Source: Bombyx mori (Eukaryota > Arthropoda > Insecta > Lepidoptera > Bombycidae). From it: a stretch of DNA of 64,000 nucleotides. The first letter of the stretch is position 1; the number at the start of each line of letters is the position of its first letter. The notes beneath the pieces are model-generated. The model searched no databases, was not told where the DNA came from, and worked only from the letters and a program-made list of their open reading frames with translations. This document shows positions 22,823-33,168 of this stretch, piece after piece. The stretch is taken from contig NC_085123.1 in the NCBI RefSeq assembly GCF_030269925.1, forward strand, positions 8,432,001 to 8,496,000, in the 5' to 3' direction. The translations under genes and the position numbers were made by a program.

Positions 22823-25727
22823 TTAGGTTGCACGTCGACCTCTTTGTCGAGTTCGACGAGTACGGTTACCGGGGTCCCTAAGCCTGCCCCTAGTATTAGA
22901 GCTGAAGGCATCTAATGCAAAGGTTATTGGATCTGATGGATCCGTAAGGACGTGTCTAGGGCGTCGACGGTGACTGGCTCCTGCATGATCAGGATTCGGG
23001 GAGTAGTCAGCGGCGGCAACGATAAGGCGATTATCATGACGCATAGCCTTATCGAAGTATCGTTCCGACGCTGACTTCATGTATTTCCGAATTGATTCGA
23101 GGCCCAGGTCGTCGTGTAGGTCAACGTTCCTCACGAACCACGGAGCCCCGACAGCTAACCTGCAAAAGCGGGATTGTAGGGATTGGAGGGTGTCTATGTG
23201 TGTGCGGGCCGCGTGAGCGAACACCACACTCGCGTAAGTCATGACGGGCCTTATGCAAGTTTTGTAAAGTGTCACCTTGTTCCGAAGGGACATTTTACTC
23301 CGCTTACAGATCATGGGGTAGAGTCTACCGAGAATAAACGCGGCACGGTCACGGACTGATTTTATATGCGGGCGGAATGTCATCGATGCATCCAGGGTAA
23401 CGCCCAGGTACTTGACCTTCCTGGCCCAGGGTATGGGTTGTCTAAAGAGAGTAATCGGGGGTGTGAGATTCCTCCTCCTAATCCGGGAGGAAATCCGTGT
23501 GGAGCTTCCCCTCTGAAATAGCACCGCAGTACTTATCGCTGGGTTGATGTCTATGCGCCATTTTCGGAACCACTGTCCTAGGGCTAGGGCTGCGCTCTGA
23601 AGCTTCTTCGCGATTAGGGACTTATTTCTACTAGAATAGTAAACAGTCGTGTCGTCGGCGAATAAAGCTAAATGGGTCGGCGGCGACCGGGGAATATCGT
23701 TGACGAATAAGCTAAATAGGAGGGGTGAGAGGACAGAGCCTTGCGGGACTCCAGCTGTGAGAGGTCGTGGGGAGGAGCGGGTTCCCTCGACTCGATATCG
23801 AAAAGAGCGGTTCCACAAGAAGTCCCGTATGATGAGCACGAGACTATCCGGCACGCCCATGTTGAATAGTTTGAAAATCAAACCATTGTGCCAGACTTTG
23901 TCGAAGGCTTTTGCGACGTCGAAGAAGAGAGCTCCCGTGTATAACGGTTTTGGTCGATTAAGCCCCACAAGAATGTGCTCCGTGAGGCGGTGCACCTGTT
24001 GAACGCATGAGTGATTTGTACGGAATCCGAATTGTTCATCGATGAGAATGCCCTTGGATGAGACGAAGTCTCTGAGGCGTTTGTAGAGCAGACGCTCATA
24101 CAGTTTGCCTAGAGACATGAGGAGGCTAATCGGGCGGTAGCTCGTCGGATGATTTTTTGGTTTACCGGGTTTATGTATGCCGATAACGTCCGCTTCTTTC
24201 CACACCGCGGGAAAGATACAGTTCGCCATAGCGGCATTGAAAATAGATGCCAACATCACGATGAGTTGGACGGGTAGAAGTTTAATAACGCGGTTGGATA
24301 TACCGTCGGAACCGGGAGCCTTGCGAGGACGTAGGTCTTTGATCAAGTCTTTAACTTCCATCGGGGTGACGGGTGGTAACGCATCAGAGGGTGGCCCTTG
24401 CCTAGAACGCAGAGCCTCCTTAGGCTCTGCGTTCTACCTCACTGTCTACTAATTCTACATGAACAGGGTCCACGGATTGAGTGCTGGGCGTGCACTGGGT
24501 TTGCAATGTATCGGCCAGCAGCTCTGCTTTTTCGTCATCATCGAACGCCGCGAGTCGGCCTGAGGGGCCTACGAGGGGGGGCATAGTTACTACCGTATCC
24601 GATTTGAGAGTACGAGCTAAGCGGTAGTAAGACCTTTGAGAGGGCGCGAGTCCTTCTAAGAAATCAGACCATCTGGCATCTCGGACTTCGGTGATGCGAG
24701 ACTTTACGTCGCGTTGTAGGGCACGCATTCGAATACGATTTTCCGCGGTAGGATACCTATCGTACGCACGGATCGAGGCGTTCTTAGCTCTAAGGAGTTC
24801 CCTAATATCGTCGGGCAATTTGAAGCGGTGAAGGAAGTCCTCCGCTACAACTTGCTTCGATGACCTATCTAATGTCGAGGTGATGTGTGACGTTACGATG
24901 TCTATGGCTTCAGCGGTATCCTGAGGAGACGGGATAGAGTCCGGACTAAACGGAAGCGATGGTGGATCAGATTCAGCCAGGCTGATGCCCAGCGTGTGCC
25001 AATCCACCACAGTCCTCGTGACGGGAACGGAATCGGGAGCGCGACCGAGCTTCATAACGACGGGACGGTGGTCTGAATCTAACTCTGAAACTACTTCGAT
25101 CGAGTGTAAGCGCAGAGTTACGTTTTTTAATAACGCTATGTCGAGTATATCCGGGCGATGCGCGATATTTAGCGGGTAGTGAGTCGGGGTTAGCGGAGCG
25201 ACGATGTCGAAGGCGAGATCATCGACTAACGCGTCAAGCCGCCTGCCATTCGGGGTTGTGGTGTGCGAGTTCCACCTGATGTGTTTACAATTTAGGTCGC
25301 CCGCCAGAATGACAGAGCTCCCCATACCGAGCAGCGCCTCGATATCACTGCTTAGAACGATCTTATCCGGTGGAAGATAAACGGACGCGATAACGATCGG
25401 CGCGTGTCCCGTCAGTGAGATTCGGCACACTGATGCTTCGATATTAGCGAGCGCGGGAGGATCGAGCGGGACGCAATGCAGGGCTCTTCTATAGTAAATG
25501 ACGGTACCACCACCACGAGCAGAGAGCCTGTCGTTCCTGACCATGTTATAGTTCGCGATTTTAGGGTCACGGCGCGCGGGCTTAAGTAGGGTCTCCTGCA
25601 CTAAAAAGATATCAATTTGGTGGTCACGCAAAAAGTCAGAAACCTGATCACGTTGATTTGCGAGACCGTAAGCGTTAAAAAATCCTATCGTTACGGATAG
25701 GGGCTTTATTCTACTTATATACGCCAT
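22823..25727 (-). pseudogene. Jockey LINE ORF2 (endonuclease-reverse transcriptase), broken
   Basis: The endonuclease part is open from 25,727 down to 24,420, with QETLLKP, GDLNCKHIRWNSH and SDHRPVV. A 22-base net insertion near 24,404-24,435 creates an in-frame TAA and shifts the frame. The reverse transcriptase part resumes at about 24,361 and is open to 22,823, with FADDTTVYYSS. Other differences from the plus copy are single residues, such as FLWNRSF for FLSNRSF and NPAIST for NPAKST. Confidence 0.92.
24404..24435. repeat. Fold-back palindrome at the ORF2 lesion
   Basis: Perfect 14-base arms AGAACGCAGAGCCT and AGGCTCTGCGTTCT around CCTT. The plus copy has only one arm, so the second is a local inverted copy. 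Confidence 0.9.
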
Positions 25728-25730
25728 TGA

Positions 25731-27359
25731 TTACCGGCGGAGTGAGGGGAGGACGTACGTATTTAATGACGCGTATACGTCGGCGTATTCCTGCACAACG
25801 GCGATAAAGTGTTGTGCAGTGGAGGCAGCGCGAATGGCGTCGCCCAAAGCGTTAACGCGCTCAAAGTTGATCGACTGAAAGAAGTCGATCGCTAAAGCGA
25901 GATTGTCGGACGCGGTCGGAGGGCAAGTCGCGGGAGAGGGACGAGTCGCGGGGGCGGGACGAATCGCGGAGGAGGGAGTTGTAGCCGTGTTCGTGTACGG
26001 CAGCGGTTTTGCCCAGGCCGAGACACTGGGCACCGCCGCCGGAACGAACGCTGGCTTAGCCTGCGACGCAGAGGGTGCCGAGGCTTTGATGTCTGGGCCG
26101 GAAGCTCGGAGGCGGTTTTGGCGGGCGACGCGGCGATTTATTTTAGGGGCTCGGGGGCAACCACGGTAATTCGCGGGGTGACCCTGTGTTCGACACAGGA
26201 CGCAGCTAGGCGGTTCCGTCGCGGTTTTTTGGTCGCGAGCGCAGAGGGCCGTGGCGTGATCGCCCAAACACTTAACACATCGGGGGCGCGCGTGACAGTT
26301 ACGGGAAGAGTGCCCGTACAATTGACAGTTATGGCACTGGCTAGGAGTGCCTTTTTTATGGGGGGCTTCGACAGCGATACCAGAGAGCCTACAGACGGTC
26401 TGTGTGTTAAAGATTTTCTTACCCTCGGGGGTAGGCTGGAGAGCGACTAGAACCATATTATATGGCTCCCTACCGCGACCGGTGTGCATACGGTGCACAG
26501 AATTCACTGGTAGGCCTTGTTCTAACAGGTCGGCTTTTACGAGCTCTACATCTAACTCTTTAGGGATTCCGCGTATTACAACGCGGAGTTCGCGCTCCTC
26601 CTGGAGCGTATACGTATGGAAACTTATACGCTCCTTACGGAGGTAAGAAGAGAGGGCCCTATGGTCGTCGGGTGTTTGAACCTTAATTTGAATGCCGTTC
26701 GCGAGGTTACGGGCATTCGTGAAATTTATATTTTTGGCCTTAAGGGCCAGGCAAACTCGATCCCAAGCTGCCTTCTCCTGAAGGATAACCGGGGGAGGGG
26801 TCTGGGTTTTATTTTGTGCCACCGGACGCGGCGACGGAGTGGCACGGGCTGGGGGCGCAACGGGAGTCTGAGGGCGGGGGCGCGACGCGTTCACGGCTTT
26901 GCTAATTTTAGCGGCCGCGGGAGCTCGAGACTCCGCGGCACGCTTCTTACCCTTCTGTACCAAGGTGAATCCATCCGTCGATGAGGCGGGGGCGAGGTCG
27001 ACCTCCATGTCCGAGTCAGAGTCGGAGCACGAGGAGGCGGGTGCAGGCGACCTACGAGCAAGTGTAGGTGTTTTAGAGGGCGCGACGGAGGCCGCGGATG
27101 ATCGCTCAGCTGAAACGATGGTCACGGCGGACGACGCAGCAGCTTTTCTCGCCAATATAGGCGACACGGGAGCGGCAGGCACGACAGAGGCTGCGGTGCT
27201 CAATGCAGAAGCTCTGCACGCAGGTACAGGCGACGCAGGAGCAGCGAGCGCGGCGGAGTCCTCGAGAGGGCTCGCAGTGTGATTGGCCTTGAAGGCCAAA
27301 AACTCCGAGGCGAGCTGTGGGTGGCGAAGTCGGAGGAATTCCGCGAATACAGCGTCCAT
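25731..27359 (-). CDS. Jockey LINE ORF1 (Gag-like RNA-binding protein), minus copy
   Basis: 542 codons from the ATG at 27,357-27,359. The N-terminal half is Ala/Pro/Ser-rich with an acidic SDSDSDMEVD patch. The C-terminal half has three CCHC-type knuckles beginning CHNCQLYGHSSRNC, then CVKCLGDHATALC and CVLCRTQGH. Its role is to package the LINE RNA. It differs from the plus copy by only a few residues. The stop is 3 bases before the ORF2 start, as in the other copy. Confidence 0.9.
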   Translation of the reverse strand: MDAVFAEFLRLRHPQLASEFLAFKANHTASPLEDSAALAAPASPVPACRASALSTAASVVPAAPVSPILARKAAASSAVTIVSAERSSAASVAPSKTPTLARRSPAPASSCSDSDSDMEVDLAPASSTDGFTLVQKGKKRAAESRAPAAAKISKAVNASRPRPQTPVAPPARATPSPRPVAQNKTQTPPPVILQEKAAWDRVCLALKAKNINFTNARNLANGIQIKVQTPDDHRALSSYLRKERISFHTYTLQEERELRVVIRGIPKELDVELVKADLLEQGLPVNSVHRMHTGRGREPYNMVLVALQPTPEGKKIFNTQTVCRLSGIAVEAPHKKGTPSQCHNCQLYGHSSRNCHARPRCVKCLGDHATALCARDQKTATEPPSCVLCRTQGHPANYRGCPRAPKINRRVARQNRLRASGPDIKASAPSASQAKPAFVPAAVPSVSAWAKPLPYTNTATTPSSAIRPAPATRPSPATCPPTASDNLALAIDFFQSINFERVNALGDAIRAASTAQHFIAVVQEYADVYASLNTYVLPSLRR

Positions 27360-27776
27360 GATCGCTGAGTACCCAGGTGGGGCGGCCCCGGGTCTTGAAA
27401 ACACTCGCCTTGCGGCGAGGCCCCAACTTCTCGGACCTGAGCGGTTCTATTGAACACAGGTGGCAATGCGGCGCGATTACTACAGGACAAAGAGAAAGCA
27501 CAACAAAACAGAAATTACGAAAAGAAACAAAACAAATAAATACTTGCAGGAAACCACTTTGTCGGCAGATGTACCACGAACACAGAAACAACAAAAGGAA
27601 ACAAAACAAATAAAAACTTCCAGAAAGAGCACTTAGTCGGCAGATGTACCACAAACACAGGCCGCGCGAACAATGGCCGGGCTAACAAAAGCCGGGCGAA
27701 CAAAGACCGGGCGATCGAGTGGACGATGAGCACGTCCGCACGTGACGGGTGCCTCTATCGGAATGATATTTTTTAC

Positions 27777-29386
27777 TATGGCTATATTCGCGCTACTAAA
27801 CTGAAGGCTTATTGAAGTAGACAATGATTGGCATTTCAATTTAGGTTGAGTAGGCAACCCAGTCTGCGCATAGTGGGGAAAATTTACACCCATATCTAGC
27901 AACGTGCTTTGGACGATAATCGAAGGTTCCCGTTTGATATTTATAATGGAAAGTTTAATGTTTTTACAAATATTCTATTAAATAATATTAAATAAGATAG
28001 CTAGGGCATGGATGTCTAATGTGAAAACAAATTTCTGAAACAAAATGAGAAAGAAGGCTGTGTTACTTTACTATAGAAATAAAACTCAACAACTTATATT
28101 TCTTTAATCTTGGTTTATTATTATATGTATTCCAATTTATTAAAACATGCATTATGTCCCTTTTATAAATGGATTATATTGAAATGGTCTTGCTATTTTT
28201 TAAAAAGGATAGTACGTGTTAAAACTACTTTATACCATACTACCGGACTGGACAGATGTTGTCCTGTAGTTCACGTCTTAAATCTGAAAATATCAAACTT
28301 TTTTGAGTAAGTTTTAATAATCTGAACTGTTTTGATGAATTAAAAAAAGTTATTACAATCTTTAACTGTAAATCTAAACCATTCTCGAACCCATTGGAAA
28401 ACATACAAAATAAATCATTAAAATCGGCCTAGTGCTTATGGCGGGTTCACAAACATATGGTACACACGGACAGAAGAATTATATACCTGTTATTATATGT
28501 ATTAAGAATAGTTTATAAATGTTTAAAATCACATTTTTAACTAACATTAAAATTGTAGTTTGATTGCGCATAAGCTAATAGTTCTCCAAGTTTCTTAAAA
28601 AGTTTTGGACATTGCGTTTATTGAAGCTTGTAGTTTTTACTAATAATACTTTTACGGTTTAATCTTGCGATTTTTTATTGTCATATTATTTCCGATCTTC
28701 CGAATACTATACAGTTTTCGCAGCGCATTCGTGTAACCACTACGTAAAATTATGTCTACAACTCACGGAAACTGAATAAAATAATCTTAGTCTAGTTTAT
28801 TTACATTTTTAATTTTAATAATACATAAAGAATTCAAATTCCTGCGGTCTCGAGAATTGAGTTACATAAAATTTTCTCACAGCGGCGCGTGTCATTCGTC
28901 AACAAAATAATTATTATACTTCTTCTTTGGTCCCATTTCTCATCGCGTCACTGAATTGAAGTCTTAAACTTACAGTGATAAATATCAGAACTCCATAATA
29001 CCTCGTTTGTACAAGCGTTCGTATAACAGCAAACGAACGACCGCAAAGTTATTACAAACATTTATTTCGGCCAAAAACCGGGGGCCACGTAAATTACTTC
29101 GGTATCTTCCGAAGCAAAAACATAATTAATGTTGTGTTGTTCGTAATCAGAGAGCTAAGTGGTACACAACACCGCCAGATGCTGTTTTGTTATTATTTTA
29201 CTACACCGCGGGCTTTTACTCCTGAAAATCAACCGGAACTATGGGGTAGATATCTATAGAAGCGAGAGAAGGTTGCTCAAGTTATTGAGTTATTTAGTAG
29301 TTTATAATATATGAGTCGCCGTACTTCCATTATTTAGGATCACAGAAACGTCGCTATGATTATCAATTTAGTCAATTATGAAGATT
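27777..29386. other. 1.6 kb A+T-rich stretch, no gene seen
   Basis: No coding frame or recognised repeat. Confidence 0.35.
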
Positions 29387-29622
29387 ACTGGTGGTAGGAC
29401 CTCTTGTGAGTCCGCACGGGTAGGTACCACCAACCTGCTTATTTCTGCCGTGAAGCAGTAATGCGTTTCGGTTTGAAGGATGGAGCAGCCGTTGTAACTA
29501 TACTTCAGACCTTAGAACTTATATCTCAAGGTGGGTGGCGCATTTACGTTGTAGATGTCTATGGGCTCCAGTAACCACTTAACAGGGCTGTGAGCTTGTC
29601 CACCCGTCTAAGCAATAAAAAA
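29387..29622 (+). mobile_element. Bm1 SINE, 5'-truncated
   Basis: Starts ACTGGTGGTAGGACCTCTTG and ends GTCTAAGCAATAAAAAAA. A short deletion removed the CACCAGGT part of the tail (near 29,584). Confidence 0.88.
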
Positions 29623-29723
29623 AGAATATAAAATATAAAAAAGTATAAAAAAATTACATAATTCCATATCATAATTTCGACATAAAACACTGAGAACTGT
29701 CGACGTAAGAAAATCTAAAAAAG

Positions 29724-30065
29724 TGTGTGTGTCCGCTCCGACGCACGACTGGAGTTTACTGGATATAAAAAATTAAACGAAACAATACGAGAAATAGTTC
29801 TATATTACGACAACACGATACACTACAGATTATTAACAAATTAACGAGACACAAAACAAACGACTAACAAATATATGAAAATACAATAATGAGAGAAACG
29901 CGCGATCAGTACGAGGCTTTGTGGCGGACTGCCGGCGCATGTACTAGCATGTCACACGAAATGCGCATAACGCATTTCGTGTGACATGCTAGTACGATTT
30001 TGGTCCCCATAATTTTCATACCCCGGGCCTATATATGTAAATCGATTCTAAAGGAGTAAACTCCA
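29724..30065. repeat. Palindrome-bearing repeat, copy 1
   Basis: Begins TGTGTGTGTCCGCTCC and ends GGAGTAAACTCCA. A GGAGTTTACT near the start is inverted at the end as AGTAAACTCC. The inside carries a perfect 25-base inverted repeat at 29,941-29,965 and 29,971-29,995. A second copy lies at 32,143-32,627. The TG...CA ends hint at a solo LTR, but no coding part or clear target duplication supports this. The class is unknown. Confidence 0.75.
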
Positions 30066-31772
30066 ATAAAAAAAAAATTACTTAAAAAGGTCTTCTATTT
30101 CTTCGCTTCGATCAAACAAGAAGGCACTTTAATGTGAATATTTAACGGTTCATGAAATATAGCTTAGATTACGAATAATTGTGTACTATGTAAAGGCGAT
30201 AAGATTCTATCCCTTTTTACATAAACGAACCTAATATCAAATCGTGATCAAACAAGATTTTTAGAAGGTGATTTCCCATTTTCGTATTTCTTACATCGAA
30301 TGTGATCAAGTTAATTTGAATATGAGAAAAAAACCTTTAACTATTTTATACATCAAATAAAAAAAAACTGGTTTCGTCATTTTATGAAACAATTTTATCA
30401 AGTTAAGCAAATAAATGTATGTATATATGTGCGATTTATTTGTATAACATTATATTAATACTCCTTTGTATGTAAAGCGTTACGGCCAGTCACTGTCATA
30501 TTTCTATTATTTTAAATACCACAGTGTCTTAAAATATGTCACAAAACATACGTATTTTATTTCAAATATCAAGCCACTCAAAACACAACCTTATAACCAC
30601 AACAACATGGTTTACGAATTAATAAACAGTAAAATTTGGATTATCAAATTTACACTAGAAATAGCCTATTCAGTAGTGAAGATTTTTGCTCAAACCGCTC
30701 TTGTACAAAAATGCCTTTTCACCCCTTTACTTAAGACATCAAGAGTGGAGAGGCAATTAATCATCCCAAGATTATGTTTTTCGACGTCACGTCGTTTTAA
30801 ATTTATTTATTCTTACTTAATTGCGGTTTTCAGTTACGACCAACCAGCAAAACCCGTCTGTTTTGATAATTAATGGATCCAGAAACTCGTTATGTACTAA
30901 ACTGAGCATTTTAGGCAGATGTTGCGCTGTTTTGTGTTGCAAAAAATATACACATATATTTTCAGATATTTGGCCAGTCACTTTTGTAAACGTTCCGAGG
31001 GGTTTTGAGTTACATTTTTGAAGTGAAAACTTCTTTAGAATCGTTGTGATTTCAAACCGGATGCAACGGAAAAAACGACAGGTAAGAGACACAAATACAA
31101 AAGAATGAGACAGAAATATATGTACATACTATTTAATACAGCGCCATCTGTGAGATTTTTTAATACTAACGTGTGTATGAAAGCTCTTGTAGTGAATTTT
31201 AATTTAGGATTATACGTGAAATTAAAATATCAATTCACAGAGGGCGCTACCTTACAATTATTTACTAATGACAAAATTTTACATATACTTAAGACGTTTA
31301 GGATAATTGTATTTTAATTTTGGAAGGTTTCACTTCTACCACGTGTGAATTGAACACATGTATATTTTTTTTTATATACCTACCTCTCACCGTAATTTGT
31401 AAATTTTGTAAATTGAGTAGTTTTAAATGCAAAAAGTGTGTGAAAAAATATACCTGATATCTTGAGAACAGCAAGAGATTATTATTTTTCACAGTTCTAA
31501 AAAACTAAATTATTTTCCTCCAACAAAAATAGCTGAGACCGTGAAATAGCTCTAAAATATGTTTGTGTAAAATGCTTTCAACTGATCCAAAATTTTGTTG
31601 ATCCCGAGTGTATTTTAACTGAAAAAAAAAACAGAAAGGTTTTCTTTGTACGCAAAAAAAGATGAAGAAATAATGCGGCGATCTTAATCGCCAAATCTAC
31701 TAGCTTTCCTGAATAATCTAATATTTTTGTTATTTAAAATGATTAATTCAAGTTACGGCGATCAAGGTTTTC
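30066..31772. other. 1.7 kb A+T-rich stretch, no gene supported
   Basis: The 135-codon frame at 30,466-30,873 has no recognisable domain and typical non-coding composition. Confidence 0.35.
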
Positions 31773-31863
31773 AAGACGAGCATACGGCCCACCTGATGGT
31801 GAGTGGTTACCGTCGCCCATGGACTTCAGAAATGCCAGGGGCAGAGCCAAGCCGTTGCCTACA
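31773..31863 (-). mobile_element. CR1-like LINE 3' tail fragment
   Basis: AGACGAGCATACGGCCCACC to CAGAGCCAAGCCGTTGCCTA, minus sense, lacking the poly(T) end. Confidence 0.75.
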
Positions 31864-32142
31864 AGGCGGATTTAGCCAGAAACACGAGAAGTTGTCAAGA
31901 TCTTCGTTATTTTGCTGCGTAATCAAATCAATGTGTTTATTTTTGTTGACTAAACACGGGATCGCTTTGACATACCAACTGAATTTTCTGGGTAGACAGA
32001 CATTCCGGATAATGTTCGAAGGAGTTGGAATATAGTAATAGCATGCGAGTTTATCTTGAAAATTACGCTTTCGTGCAATCAAATTTTACCTTATTTTTCT
32101 ATTCTATCACAGACGCCATTATGTTTTAAAGTAAAAAAAAAG

Positions 32143-32627
32143 TGTGTGTGTCCGCTCCGACGCACGACTGGAGTTTACTGGATATAAAAAATTAAACGAA
32201 ACAATACGAGAAATAGTTCTATATTACGACAACACGATACACTACAGATTATTAACAAATTAACGAGACACAAAACAAACGACTAACAAATATATGAAAA
32301 TACAATAATGAGAGAAACGCGCGATCAGTACGAGGCTTTGTGGCGGACTGCCGGCGCAGCAGCCCGGCGTCACCTGCAATAACGCGGCCGCGCGTTGGCT
32401 CCTGATTGGCGCGCGCACGCATCACGCAATCAGGAGCCAATCAGGCGCATAACGCATTTCGTGTGACATGCTAGTACGATTTTGATTGGCGCGCGCACGC
32501 ATCACGCAATCAGGAGCCAATCAGGCGCATAACGCATTTCGTGTGACATGCTAGTACGATTTTGGTCCCCATAATTTTCATACCCCGGGCCTATATATGT
32601 AAATCGATTCTAAAGGAGTAAACTCCA
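32143..32627. repeat. Palindrome-bearing repeat, copy 2
   Basis: Same outer ends as copy 1, but the centre differs. A GC-rich block has a 14-base stem TTGGCTCCTGATTG / CAATCAGGAGCCAA, and an approximately 79-base unit starting GATTGGCGCGCGCACG is tandemly doubled (about 32,404-32,562). The left arm of copy 1's 25-base palindrome is absent here. Flanks read AAAAAG on both sides, which could be a target duplication, but the context is A-rich. Confidence 0.75.
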
Positions 32628-32793
32628 AAAAAGTCGAAAAACAATTATAAATATAAAATGCCTTCATTTTATCAAATTCTAATAATGGTCATCTCACGTT
32701 TCAGGCATGACACAAATGGATCGATGTTGTAATAACTACCCGTAGAAGATCATACCAGTATAATCAGTAATTACAAAAATTATAAATTCGGCA

Positions 32794-33168
32794 ATTTTTA
32801 TTGGAACGAAGTTCCTTAAGGGACAATGCGGACGGGTACCCTAACCGGGAAAAAACGTCCGTAACGTAAGATTTTTATTAGTAATGCACACAGTGTACGA
32901 CCTAACTTTGTAATACAACGTACAAATTATTAATGCAATTATTTTTTGTACGACTTAACTTTGTAATAACGTACAAAAAATAACATATTTTTTTATCATT
33001 CATTGACCACGATCTCAGAGCGTTCGTTTGCGCAAAACACTAACTCTTATGCAAACAACCGTGAATGAAGTGCACCAAAATAAGTTCGCACGTTACCGAA
33101 TGACCGTGGGACTTAAAATTAATATTTTTATAATAAGGAACTTCGTTCCTATCCGGTGTCCCGTAGGT
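32794..33168. repeat. Possible MITE-like repeat with GGAACGAAGTTCC ends
   Basis: GGAACGAAGTTCC at the left (about 32,802) is mirrored by GGAACTTCGTTCC at the right (about 33,137), each next to GGGACA- or TGTCCC-like bases. Inside, a 31-33 base unit with TTGTACG/CGTACAA ends occurs twice (32,894 and 32,947). No second copy in the window proves it is mobile. Confidence 0.45.

Larger units (their letters stand above)
22579..27767 (-). mobile_element. Jockey-clade LINE, full length, minus copy
   Basis: Runs from poly(T) at 22,579-22,594 (the 3' poly(A)) to its 5' start, CATTCCGATAGAGGCACC on the minus strand. It is flanked by the target duplication ATTTTTTAC at 22,570-22,578 and 27,768-27,776. 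It is nearly base-identical to the plus copy at 51.4 kb, so both are young. ORF1 is intact; ORF2 is broken. Confidence 0.92.

Noticed and set aside
26899..27282. Long + strand frames across 25.9-27.3 kb, and the mirror set at 51.9-53.2 kb minus
   Set aside because: Antisense shadows of LINE ORF1, present in both copies because the copies are near-identical.
30466..30873. 135-codon + frame
   Set aside because: No domain, A+T-driven composition, no supporting splice or repeat context.
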